64,000 bases of DNA, taken from contig CAKZKD010000003.1 of assembly GCA_937121175.1 (NCBI GenBank), forward strand, positions 124,001 through 188,000. Reading direction: 5' to 3'. The DNA is from an uncultured Flavobacteriales bacterium (GTDB lineage: Bacteria > Bacteroidota > Bacteroidia > Flavobacteriales_G > Salibacteraceae). The translations under genes and the position numbers were made by a program. Below, in pieces: positions 50,817 through 60,212 of this stretch (position 1 is its first letter; each line of letters opens with the position of its first letter). The notes under the pieces were generated by a model. The model was not told the DNA's origin, did no database searches, and saw only the letters and a program-made list of their open reading frames with translations.

Positions 50817-51755
50817 ATGATAGGTATAGTAATAACAGTAGTTCTAATAATAGCATTATTTGATGCTGTGGTAATTGTTCCAGAGAAGTCGTCAAGAGTT
50901 ATCCAGCGGCTTGGTAAGTTCAATCGAATTGCAGGCCCTGGGCTTAGTTTTAAACTTCCTATAATCGACAGAGTTGCTGGAAGTATTTCTCTCAAAATTC
51001 AGCAATTGGACGTAGATATTGAAACGAAAACTATGGATAACGTTTTCGTGGATATGAAGGTGTCGGTACAATATGTTATTCAACCGTTAAAAATTTGGGA
51101 TGCTTTTTACAAACTCGAAGATCCCGTGCAACAAATTGCTTCTTATGTATTTGATGATGTACGAGCTGAGGTTCCTAAGTTGGAATTAGATGATGTGTTC
51201 TCAAGAAAAGAAGACATAGCAATAGCTGTAAAGCGAAACCTTTCTGAAGCAATGGATACTTATGGTTTTGAAATAGTAAAAACATTGGTGACAGATATAA
51301 ATCCGGATGCACGGGTCAAGGATTCAATGAACAGAATTAACGCGGCCAAGCGAGACAAAGAAGCGGCTCGAGAAGAAGCAGAAGGTGATAAAATAACTAT
51401 TGTAAAACGGGCAGAAGCTGATGCTGAAAGTAAGCGTCTGCAAGGAGAAGGTGTGGCTCAACAACGACTTGAAATTATTAGAGGTTTTAAAGAATCGGTC
51501 GAAGATTTCCAAAAATCCCTAAGTTCGATTGATGCTCAAGAAATTATGCAGTTTGTGTTGATGACTCAGTATTTTGATACGTTGAATAGCATAGGAAGTA
51601 GCTCGAAAAGCAACACGCTAATGGTACCGCATTCACCTGCTGCCATGAACGATTTTTATCAGCAAATTATTGAAGGTACTGTAATGGCCAAAAAAGCTGA
51701 AGAAGGTGATATAAGTAGGAGAGAAGAGATGGGTGAAAAAGGCGAGGAAAGATAA
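50817..51755 (+). CDS. SPFH/Band 7 (stomatin-like) protein
   Basis: VVIVPEKSSRVIQRLGKFNRIAGPGLSFKLPIIDRV...DVDIETKTMDNVFVDMKVSVQYVI. Confidence 0.93.
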   Translation: MIGIVITVVLIIALFDAVVIVPEKSSRVIQRLGKFNRIAGPGLSFKLPIIDRVAGSISLKIQQLDVDIETKTMDNVFVDMKVSVQYVIQPLKIWDAFYKLEDPVQQIASYVFDDVRAEVPKLELDDVFSRKEDIAIAVKRNLSEAMDTYGFEIVKTLVTDINPDARVKDSMNRINAAKRDKEAAREEAEGDKITIVKRAEADAESKRLQGEGVAQQRLEIIRGFKESVEDFQKSLSSIDAQEIMQFVLMTQYFDTLNSIGSSSKSNTLMVPHSPAAMNDFYQQIIEGTVMAKKAEEGDISRREEMGEKGEER

Positions 51756-51756
51756 T

Positions 51757-53172
51757 CTACTCAGCCGCTATTAGATTCTTGTAATGCTCATAGCCTTCAA
51801 AAATGTTTTTAACATAATTGTACGGCTCTTTCCCTCTGCAATATCCGTGTTTACAAACTTCGTCGGAGTAATATTTCTGTTCAGATTTTAATAAAACATA
51901 ATCCTCAACATTGTCGTCCCAAATAGCTGGGTTCGCTCCGTATTTATCAGCTAAGTTTTTAGCGTCAATAATGTGTCCCAAACCTACGTTATAGGAGGCT
52001 AAGACAAATTTTTGCACTTGTATGGAATCCTCAATAGTTTTCTCCCAAAAGTTTTGAATCCATTTCAGGTAACTGACACCAGCCCTAATGTTTGCAGCCG
52101 GAGAAGTCATATTTGAACTATCTATACCGTAAGCGGCGGCGGTATGAGGAACTAACTGCATTAGACCATAGGCTCCAATCCAAGATTCCGCATCGGCATC
52201 GAATTTTGACTCCTGAAAAACCTGTGCAGCCAATAGTCGCCAATCCCAACCTATGGCTCGTACTTCTTTCTTTAAGATTTCATCATAAGGTGAAATTTGC
52301 CCACCAGAAACAGAAGAAAAATCGCTTTGTAGTTTCTTCTTGAGTTTGCTCCTTGCTTTAAAATATTTGAGGTAGATGGTGTAAAAATCCTTTTGTTCTT
52401 TTTCCAATTTGAGCCATTCATTGGCCGCATTCAATAAATTAGAATCTGGATGCCTAAATGCCCAAGCTATATTTTGTTCCAAACTAATGTCTAAATCAAT
52501 GTTAAGGTTTCCGTGCATTTTTTGCTGGACTTTGGCAATATTTTCGTCGGCCACGGTGTAGTCAATTGTGCCCTTAGAAACAGCTTCCACCAATTGGAGG
52601 GTTTTATTCATTACAATGCTGGTATCGGTATTATCTACTGCTACAATATTGATGGGCTCACCAAGTTCCCCACTTAGGTTTTGGAGTCGTTCAATAAAAG
52701 AGGAGTTAGACCAAACATGAATCGTTTTATCAGAAAGTTCTTCAAGCGAGGTTAGCATAGAATCGCTGCGCCTTTGTACAAGTACTTGGTGTGTTTTGTG
52801 AATTGGATTGGAGAACGAAACGTATTTTTTGCGGTTTGAAGTTGCAGTAATGTTTGCTGCCACCACATCTCCTTCGCCGTTATTCAAAAGTTGCGTTAAA
52901 CTATCGAGATTGTACACAACTCTAACCTCAAGTTCCACTTTTAAGTAATTCGCAAATCGTTCGAGTAGTTCGTATTCAAACCCCATGGGTTGGCCTTTGT
53001 AAATAAAATAACTTGTTGTAGAATTATCCACTAATGCGATAAGCGAACCTCTTTTTTGTATAGAATCTAAATCGAAAGTATAAGGTAACGGTTCTTCCAT
53101 TTTTTTTGGTTGTTCTTCAACGCAGGATAGCATGAAGATTATGGAGGAAATAATTAAAAGAAAAACCCGCAT
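51757..53172 (-). CDS. MltF-like lipoprotein: periplasmic solute-binding domain + lytic transglycosylase (SLT)
   Basis: Lipobox MLSC; QKRGSLIALVDNSTTSYFIYKGQPMGFEYELL; VFQESKFDADAESWIGAYGLMQLVPHTAAAYG. Confidence 0.93.
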   Translation of the reverse strand: MRVFLLIISSIIFMLSCVEEQPKKMEEPLPYTFDLDSIQKRGSLIALVDNSTTSYFIYKGQPMGFEYELLERFANYLKVELEVRVVYNLDSLTQLLNNGEGDVVAANITATSNRKKYVSFSNPIHKTHQVLVQRRSDSMLTSLEELSDKTIHVWSNSSFIERLQNLSGELGEPINIVAVDNTDTSIVMNKTLQLVEAVSKGTIDYTVADENIAKVQQKMHGNLNIDLDISLEQNIAWAFRHPDSNLLNAANEWLKLEKEQKDFYTIYLKYFKARSKLKKKLQSDFSSVSGGQISPYDEILKKEVRAIGWDWRLLAAQVFQESKFDADAESWIGAYGLMQLVPHTAAAYGIDSSNMTSPAANIRAGVSYLKWIQNFWEKTIEDSIQVQKFVLASYNVGLGHIIDAKNLADKYGANPAIWDDNVEDYVLLKSEQKYYSDEVCKHGYCRGKEPYNYVKNIFEGYEHYKNLIAAE

Positions 53173-53181
53173 GGGTCTAAA

Positions 53182-53367
53182 TTACAGAATCTTTACAATT
53201 AACCAATAAAACGCCAGAACCAAAAAAATAACAATGAATAGCTTGTAAATACCCTTGTAATACTGCTTGATCAATTTACGATCTTTCCAATAGGCAGCTA
53301 TCATAACCAAGATGAAAACAACTATAAAACATCCTGCAAATTGAACCTGACCTTGAGTAAATTCCAT
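53182..53367 (-). CDS. Small two-TM hypothetical protein
   Basis: 61 aa, two hydrophobic segments; tightly packed between minus-strand genes. Confidence 0.6.
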   Translation of the reverse strand: MEFTQGQVQFAGCFIVVFILVMIAAYWKDRKLIKQYYKGIYKLFIVIFLVLAFYWLIVKIL

Positions 53368-53372
53368 ACAAT

Positions 53373-53942
53373 TTATTGATTTGGGTTTTTAGCAGGAGTC
53401 TGCTGGTTTTGTTGCTGGACCTGCATTTCTTGTTGTACTTGCTTTACTACATAATTGTGGTACTGCTGGTATTGATTGGTTCCGAAAAACAACAAAATAC
53501 TAGCGAATGGAGCCGACTCTTTATAGCCAGGAACTACATGAATTCGATTCGAATTTTCGTCTAAGATGGCGTACGAAGGATATGACATCTGACCATCCAA
53601 TAAAGAATAGGCAAACAGATGAGTACCTCTTTTCCCACCGGGATTAAGGTTGTAAAAATCGAAATTATTGAACCGCACCGAATCTTTTTGTTCTGCATTA
53701 AATTTTACTGCATAGAAATATTGATTCATAAACTGAACCACGTTTGGGTCTTTGAAAGTAGATGCATCCATTCGTTTGCACCAACCGCACCAGTCAGTAT
53801 ATAGGTCTATGAAAATTTTCTTTTTTTCACTTTTCATAGCCTCTTCTGCCTGCTCAATCGTTAGCCAATTAATTTGGTTTTGTGCTTGACTTTTAACTTG
53901 GATCGTGAAGGCAAATAGAAGAGAAAAAACTAAATATTTCAT
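53373..53942 (-). CDS. Thioredoxin-family protein (secreted)
   Basis: Signal peptide; KKIFIDLYTDWCGWCKRMDASTFKDPNVVQFMN. Confidence 0.9.
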   Translation of the reverse strand: MKYLVFSLLFAFTIQVKSQAQNQINWLTIEQAEEAMKSEKKKIFIDLYTDWCGWCKRMDASTFKDPNVVQFMNQYFYAVKFNAEQKDSVRFNNFDFYNLNPGGKRGTHLFAYSLLDGQMSYPSYAILDENSNRIHVVPGYKESAPFASILLFFGTNQYQQYHNYVVKQVQQEMQVQQQNQQTPAKNPNQ

Positions 53943-53977
53943 GTCTGTGTTTATTTCAATGCAAATATACCAGCATT

Positions 53978-54007
53978 AAAAAAAGCGGAACAAGTCCGCT
54001 TTTTTAA
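53978..54007 (-). terminator. Intrinsic terminator for the POT transporter gene
   Basis: aaaaaaAGCGGAacaagTCCGCTttttt. Confidence 0.8.
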
Positions 54008-54034
54008 TTTCATTTTTTTAATGCTTAGGGTTGA

Positions 54035-55519
54035 TTACTCAACGCCGTGCATTAATTTCTTTATGGGTTTATTGAGCAAGATGATTAAAAATGCAAATCC
54101 TAATAGCACAAATCCAATGGTGGTGAAAATTGAAATATACTGCTCAAGACCAGCTTGACCAGTTAATGGTTCTCCACCATGACTTCCAGTTATTGATGCA
54201 ATTTTTCCACCCACATAGTTGGCAATCGCGAAACTAAGGAACCATGCTCCCATTGCTGTACCTGCAATGTTTTTGGGTGCCAATTTTGTAACCATCGAAA
54301 GTCCAATTGGTGACAAGAATAATTCCCCAGTTGTGTGCAACATGTACAAAAAGAATAATGTCATTAATGGAACTTGGAAAGACTCATTTACGAACTGCAT
54401 TCCAACTTGGGTAAGCAAGAAACCAGCTGCCAACTGAATTATTCCAAAGGCGAATTTCAATGGAATACTAGGGTTTTTACCCATTGCAGACAACTTGACC
54501 CACATAATTGAGAAAATAGATCCAAAGGTGATTATAAAGAATGGGTTGAAAAACTGGGTCATTGATGCAGGCATTTCCCAACCAAATATCATTCTATCTA
54601 CATTTCTATCCGCAAATAGTGTAAGCGAAGTTCCAGCTTGTTCGAAGCATGCCCAGAACGAAATATTAATAACCATAAATATGATTAAAGCAATCATTCT
54701 ATCCTTCCAGATAGCAACGTTGTTTTCACTATCAGCTTTACTTCCAGCAGAAATTAAAGACCATGAAACATAGCCAAACAATCCAAGTAGAATGTAGTCT
54801 AACCACTGGTTTTGCATAATTAGAACGTAGCAAAGTGGAATAAGTAAGAAAGACCCGATTGTAATTAACTGTTGATTAGTCAACCCCATTAATGATTTCT
54901 TTTTGCCTGCTTCAGTCACCTCGAGGCCAGGAGCAGCAGAGTATGATTTACGTTGACTCCAAAAAATGAAAATACCGAGTAACATGCCAATTCCAGCAAG
55001 TCCGAAACCTTTGTCAAAACCGTAAGTTTCTCCAACATAGGCAACTAAAGTTGTTGCCAATAATGCGCCTACGTTAATTCCAATATAAAAAATGGTAAAG
55101 CCAGAATCCCTTCTTGGGTCATTGTCAGTATAGAGTTTACCCACGATGGTAGAAATATTTGCTTTGAAATATCCATTACCAATAATCAGAGCACCCATTC
55201 CAATTAGCATAGTGTTTTCCGTACCTCCAAGAATTAAAAATTCTCCTAATGCCATCATCAATCCACCTAAAATCACAGCATAGCGGTAGCCTAGGAACTG
55301 ATCAGCCAAACGTCCACCTAAAATTGGTGCAGCATAGACCAAACCTGTGTATGCACCATAAATTAATGAAGCTTCTGCATCACCTTTTAATAAAGATTTT
55401 ACTAAATAAAGAGTAAGGAGTGTACGCATTCCATAATAGCAGAAACGTTCCCACATTTCAGAAAAGAACAAGGTCATTAAACCATCTGGGTGTCCTTGTT
55501 TTACTGGTGTATTAGACAT
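54035..55519 (-). CDS. POT-family proton-dependent oligopeptide transporter
   Basis: HPDGLMTLFFSEMWERFCYYGMRTLLTLYLV; GGRLADQFLGYRYAVILGG; FTIFYIGINVGALLA. Confidence 0.95.
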   Translation of the reverse strand: MSNTPVKQGHPDGLMTLFFSEMWERFCYYGMRTLLTLYLVKSLLKGDAEASLIYGAYTGLVYAAPILGGRLADQFLGYRYAVILGGLMMALGEFLILGGTENTMLIGMGALIIGNGYFKANISTIVGKLYTDNDPRRDSGFTIFYIGINVGALLATTLVAYVGETYGFDKGFGLAGIGMLLGIFIFWSQRKSYSAAPGLEVTEAGKKKSLMGLTNQQLITIGSFLLIPLCYVLIMQNQWLDYILLGLFGYVSWSLISAGSKADSENNVAIWKDRMIALIIFMVINISFWACFEQAGTSLTLFADRNVDRMIFGWEMPASMTQFFNPFFIITFGSIFSIMWVKLSAMGKNPSIPLKFAFGIIQLAAGFLLTQVGMQFVNESFQVPLMTLFFLYMLHTTGELFLSPIGLSMVTKLAPKNIAGTAMGAWFLSFAIANYVGGKIASITGSHGGEPLTGQAGLEQYISIFTTIGFVLLGFAFLIILLNKPIKKLMHGVE

Positions 55520-55607
55520 ATTGTATGTTTTAGATTTTTATTGAAGCTGACGAATATAAAATAATTGTTCGTCAAAAGCTTTGCACACTTTTTAATGGAT
55601 GCTTAAT

Positions 55608-57782
55608 CTATAAGTTTTCTTCTACATATTCGGTAAGTAGTTTGAATAAATGATACCTAGTATTTCCTCCATAAATTCCATGATTTTTATTCGGGTACAT
55701 CATAAAATCAAATTGTTTGTTGGCACGTTGCAAAGCGGTTACCATTTCAATAGAGTTTTGAAAATGGACATTATCATCTCCAGTTCCGTGTACAAGCAAA
55801 TAATTGCCTTTTAGCTTATCTACATGCGTAATAGGCGAGTTTTCGTCGTATCCTTCATTTTCATCTGGAGTTTGCATGTAACGCTCCGTGTAAATCGAGT
55901 CATAATATTTCCAGTTAGTAACTGGAGCCACTGCCATTGCAGTTTTAAAGACATCTACACCCTTAAATAAACAAAGTGAACTCATGTAACCGCCATAACT
56001 CCAACCCCAGATTCCTATTCTGGTTTCGTCTATATACGAACGACTAGCCAACCACTTAGCCGCAGTTATTTGGTCCTCGGTTTCATATTTCCCTAATTGT
56101 TTGTAGGTGACTTTTTTGAATTCTTCTCCTCGTGCTCCAGTTCCACGGTTGTCTACTGAAACGATAATATATCCTTTTTGAGCCATCATTTGATACCATA
56201 AATAGTTGGCACCGCCCCAAGAATTTTTTACAGTTTGGGATCCAGGGCCTCCATATACGTACATTAACACTGGATATTTTTTATTTTCATCAAAATTTGG
56301 TGGTTTTATCACATAGCTATTCAAGGATTGGCCTTGGGCTGGAATGCTAATAAACTCTGGCTCCGAAAAATTATAGCCTTCAATTATTTCGCCTAATTTT
56401 TTGTTGTCTTTTAATACTCTAATTTCTTTTCCCGAGTTTTTGTGCAGGCTTATGTAAACTGGCCTAGAGGCAGTGCTATGATAATTAATAAATGAATTAA
56501 AGCCAGTGCTAAATGAGGCTTCGTTCCAACCGGCTTTTTTAGATAATTTTTTCTTGTTTTCGCCTTTCAAGGAGATGGAATAAACTTGACGCTCAAGAGG
56601 AGAAATTTCGGCAGATTGGTAATAGATTATTTCGTTTTCTTCGTCAAAACCATACACTTCCGTAACATCCCAGTTTCCTTTGGTTATTTGGTAATTTTCA
56701 TTTTTATCCCAGCTCTGATAATGCAGATGGTTAAATCCAGACTTTTCGGAGGTGTATATTATCCCTTTATTTTCACCTACTATGAAGAAGTTGTCTGTAA
56801 TATCAACGTAGTAATCGCTAAACTCGCCTAAAAGAAGGTCTTTTGGTTGACCGTCTGTACCAGCAAGTACTAATTTCAAATCGTTCTGATGTCTATTCAT
56901 GCAATAGATTACAACTTGTTCATCGGTTTTGCTCCACTTTACTCTTGGAATGTATTCTAAGCCTTCTTCATCAAAAAAGTTGGTGGTGCCTTCCGTTACG
57001 TTTACAATACCGATGGTAACTTTAGAGTTTTGCTCGCCTGCCTTTGGATATTTAAAAAGGTTGTCTTTTGGATAAAGCGATCCGTATATTGGCATGTTAA
57101 ATTCTGGAACCTTTGATTCATCAAACCGATAAAAAGCAATGTATTTTCCAGATGGTGACCAAAAAAAGGCTTTGTCAAAAGCAAATTCTTCTTCATACAC
57201 CCAATCCGTGGCCCCGTTGATTATTTCATTTTTCTTACCATCAGTGGTCAATTGTTTTACTTGGTTGGTCGTTAGGTTTTTTACAAATAAATTGTTCTCT
57301 TGTACGAATGCTATTTTATCTGCTTTTGGCGAAAACGTTGCATAGCGTTGCTTTCCTTTGGCCAATAGCTCTACTTTATTTGTTTCAAAGTCAAAAACGT
57401 AATAGTTTGATTTTGTGGAGTGTCTATAAATAGATTCAGTATTCGCACTGAACAATAACTTTTTTTCATCTGCAGAAAACGTATAACTGTCAATTTTGAA
57501 GGGAGAACCATTCGAATTAGGAAATTCTAATTTGGCCAAATCCACGATGGTTTTTACGAATTTACCGTTAGAATATGCATACTGATTTATTTTTTGAGTA
57601 CTGCCTCTGTCAGCTTCTAATAACGTATAATGTACACCGTCTTCCATAGAATTTAAACCATAAACATATTCGGGTCTAAATTTACCTGATGCCCAAATGT
57701 CTTCGAGAGTGATTTGCTGTTGAGCGTGCGCTGAACCAATAATCAATACTAGACCAATAATACTTGAAATAAGAGTTTTCAT
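55608..57782 (-). CDS. S9-family dipeptidyl peptidase IV
   Basis: Signal peptide MKTLISSIIGLVLIIGSAHAQ; VYEEEFAF; GIWGWSYGGYMSSLCL; catalytic His in NKNHGIYGGNTRYHLF. Confidence 0.95.
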   Translation of the reverse strand: MKTLISSIIGLVLIIGSAHAQQQITLEDIWASGKFRPEYVYGLNSMEDGVHYTLLEADRGSTQKINQYAYSNGKFVKTIVDLAKLEFPNSNGSPFKIDSYTFSADEKKLLFSANTESIYRHSTKSNYYVFDFETNKVELLAKGKQRYATFSPKADKIAFVQENNLFVKNLTTNQVKQLTTDGKKNEIINGATDWVYEEEFAFDKAFFWSPSGKYIAFYRFDESKVPEFNMPIYGSLYPKDNLFKYPKAGEQNSKVTIGIVNVTEGTTNFFDEEGLEYIPRVKWSKTDEQVVIYCMNRHQNDLKLVLAGTDGQPKDLLLGEFSDYYVDITDNFFIVGENKGIIYTSEKSGFNHLHYQSWDKNENYQITKGNWDVTEVYGFDEENEIIYYQSAEISPLERQVYSISLKGENKKKLSKKAGWNEASFSTGFNSFINYHSTASRPVYISLHKNSGKEIRVLKDNKKLGEIIEGYNFSEPEFISIPAQGQSLNSYVIKPPNFDENKKYPVLMYVYGGPGSQTVKNSWGGANYLWYQMMAQKGYIIVSVDNRGTGARGEEFKKVTYKQLGKYETEDQITAAKWLASRSYIDETRIGIWGWSYGGYMSSLCLFKGVDVFKTAMAVAPVTNWKYYDSIYTERYMQTPDENEGYDENSPITHVDKLKGNYLLVHGTGDDNVHFQNSIEMVTALQRANKQFDFMMYPNKNHGIYGGNTRYHLFKLLTEYVEENL

Positions 57783-57894
57783 AAGTGCAATTTTAAGTAG
57801 CAATAATAGTGAATTAGCAACTCTTTAAAGAATATTGAATGCACATTATTACCAGTGGCAAGGCACACTTAAAAGATTATTTTTGATTTGTAAT

Positions 57895-58659
57895 ATGGCA
57901 GATAAATTCGGTGTAGTAATTCAAGCGAGAATGGGGTCAACACGACTTCCAAAAAAAATGACCATGCCATTTGGCGAGTCGGATACAGTGCTTTCGTTCA
58001 TCATTAAAAGAATTCAATTAGCCTTTCCAAATCAATGTATAGTTTTAGCTACCTCGAATAGTGAAAAAGACCAAGTGTTGGTCGAAATTGCCAAAGACAT
58101 AGGGGTCGAGCATTTTTGTGGAAGTGAAAATGATGTTTTAGAACGCTTTATTGGTGCGGCAGAAAAGTTTGGAATTACGACAACACTGCGTGTGTGTGCC
58201 GACAATCCTTTTTTGTCAATTGATTACCTTGCTGCCATTTCGGCTGAGTACCAAGTTAGGTCAGTTGATTATTTATCGTACCGATTGCAAGACGGAACAC
58301 CTGTAATGAAATCACACGTCGGGTTTTTTACTGAGATTATTAGTCTTGACGCACTGAAGAAAGCAGCTGAATGTACCGACAAGGCTTTTTATCACGAACA
58401 CGTAACCAATTACATTTATGGAAACCCAGATAAATTTAAGGTTTTATTTATCAATATTCCAGAAAATATTGATCAAAGTAACTACCGATTAACGTTGGAT
58501 ACTATTGAGGACTACAACGTGCTAAACGCGGTGGAAAAATACTGCAGAATGAACTTTACGGGAGCTGATATTTATTCTCCAAACCTAGTTTTAAAAGCAG
58601 TCGAAGAATTGAATCTATACAAACAAATGGACGAATCGATAAAGAATAATCCAAAATGA
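57895..58659 (+). CDS. SpsF-like cytidylyltransferase (nonulosonic acid/KDO type)
   Basis: MADKFGVVIQARMGSTRLPKKMTMPF; ENDVLERFIGAAEKFG; CADNPFLSIDYL; start corrected from 57835. Confidence 0.85.
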   Translation: MADKFGVVIQARMGSTRLPKKMTMPFGESDTVLSFIIKRIQLAFPNQCIVLATSNSEKDQVLVEIAKDIGVEHFCGSENDVLERFIGAAEKFGITTTLRVCADNPFLSIDYLAAISAEYQVRSVDYLSYRLQDGTPVMKSHVGFFTEIISLDALKKAAECTDKAFYHEHVTNYIYGNPDKFKVLFINIPENIDQSNYRLTLDTIEDYNVLNAVEKYCRMNFTGADIYSPNLVLKAVEELNLYKQMDESIKNNPK

Positions 58660-59696
58660 ACGATATATACATCATAGGCGAAATAGGACAGAACCACAAT
58701 GGTTCTGTTGAGTTGGCTAACGTAATTATTGACCTGATTTCAAAGCCAATAGAGGAGTCACTGTTTAACCTTGAGTTAAAAGGAATGGATGCTGTAAAGC
58801 TCACCAAAAGAGATTTGAATTACGAATTGTCGGCCTCACAAATGGATAGGATTTACGATACACCAAATTCATTTGGAAGGACGTATGGCGAGCATCGCGA
58901 TTTCTTGGAACTGAACGACGAAGAGCATTTTGAGGTTTACAAACACGCTAAGTCAAAAGGATTAGATTTTGTAGAAACATTGTGCGCGCCTTCCTGCACC
59001 TCAATGTTTAAATATTTTGAACCAGACTATCTTAAAGTAGCGAGCAGAGATTTGACTAATCTGCCCTTGTTAGAAGTTTTGGCTGAAACTAAAATTCCAA
59101 TTATCGTTTCTACTGGTATGGCTGGTAAAAAAGAATTGGACAATGCCTTAGAATTAATAACGAAGTATCATAATGATGTTTCCATATTGCATTGTGTTTC
59201 AGAATACCCAACTAAACCCCACAACGTAAACCTGAACACGATTCCGTATTTAATGGAAAACTACCCAGATTATACCGTTGGATACTCAGATCACACCATT
59301 GGAATTTCTGCGCCAGTTGCGGCCTGTGCTATGGGAGCCAAGATTGTTGAAAAACACATTACGCTTGATCGCAGAATGAAAGGTACTGACCAAGCCGGAA
59401 GTTTGGGTCCAGATGGAGTGAATAGAATGATTCGCGACCTTCGATTATTGGAGCAATCATTTGGTGAAAAAGACATTTTTATTTCTGAATCTGTTGATGG
59501 TTCCCGTTATAAACTGGAGCGAAGTATAGCCTCAAGCAGAGCAATTAAAGCAGGTGAAACTGTTCAAGAATCAGATTTGCACATGCTAAGTCCAGGAGAT
59601 GGATACAAGTGGGCCGACAGAGCAGAATTAGTTGGGAAACAGGCAATATCGGATATTCCAAAGAATGAAATCATTTATCCTAAATTTCTTGCCTAA
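58656..59696 (+). CDS. NeuB-family N-acylneuraminate/legionaminate/pseudaminate-type synthase with SAF domain
   Basis: YIIGEIGQNHNGSVELA; KVASRDLTNLPLLEVLAETKIPIIVSTGMA; YSDHTIG...AKIVEKHITLDRRMKGTDQAGSLGPDG; SAF-like RSIASSRAIKAGETVQESDL. Confidence 0.92.
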   Translation: MNDIYIIGEIGQNHNGSVELANVIIDLISKPIEESLFNLELKGMDAVKLTKRDLNYELSASQMDRIYDTPNSFGRTYGEHRDFLELNDEEHFEVYKHAKSKGLDFVETLCAPSCTSMFKYFEPDYLKVASRDLTNLPLLEVLAETKIPIIVSTGMAGKKELDNALELITKYHNDVSILHCVSEYPTKPHNVNLNTIPYLMENYPDYTVGYSDHTIGISAPVAACAMGAKIVEKHITLDRRMKGTDQAGSLGPDGVNRMIRDLRLLEQSFGEKDIFISESVDGSRYKLERSIASSRAIKAGETVQESDLHMLSPGDGYKWADRAELVGKQAISDIPKNEIIYPKFLA

Positions 59697-60199
59697 TGCA
59701 ACTGCCTAAGCTTATTCTTACTGATATTGATGGCGTTTGGACAGACGGTTCCATGTACTATTCTAGCGATGGAGCCGAGTTTAAACGATTCAATACCTTT
59801 GATAGTTTCGGTGTTTTGTTGGCTCGCAAGGCAGGAATTCCAGTTGGGATAATAACCGGAGAAGACACCGAAATGGTGGAACGAAGGTCCAAAAAATTAA
59901 AACTAGAATTTTTAGTGCAAGGTTCAAGTGATAAAGTTGCCGACGCTACTGAAATTTGCAAGCAATTAGGTATTCAGCTATCCGACGTAGCCTACATTGG
60001 CGATGATATTGGTGATTATAAATTACTTCAAGCATGCGGTATTTCGGGGGCACCATCAAATGCAGCTGAGTTTGTAAAGCAAGAAGTAGATTATGTAACT
60101 TCACTAGGCGGGGGTTCTGGCGCGTTCAGAGATTTTGTGGAGTACATTTTTAAGGAAGTTGGTGTTTACGATAAATACCTCGACCAGCTAAAGCAGTAA
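59696..60199 (+). CDS. KdsC/NeuA-C-type HAD phosphatase
   Basis: LILTDIDGVWTDGSMYYSSDGAEFKRFNTFDSFGVLLARKAGIPVGIITGE...YIGDDIGDYKLLQACG. Confidence 0.9.
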   Translation: MQLPKLILTDIDGVWTDGSMYYSSDGAEFKRFNTFDSFGVLLARKAGIPVGIITGEDTEMVERRSKKLKLEFLVQGSSDKVADATEICKQLGIQLSDVAYIGDDIGDYKLLQACGISGAPSNAAEFVKQEVDYVTSLGGGSGAFRDFVEYIFKEVGVYDKYLDQLKQ

Positions 60200-60212
60200 T
60201 GAAAACTGGTGC

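Noticed and set aside
50720-50995. 91-aa minus-strand ORF overlapping the SPFH gene start
   Set aside because: Antisense to a well-supported SPFH coding sequence and its leader; translation has no recognisable features.
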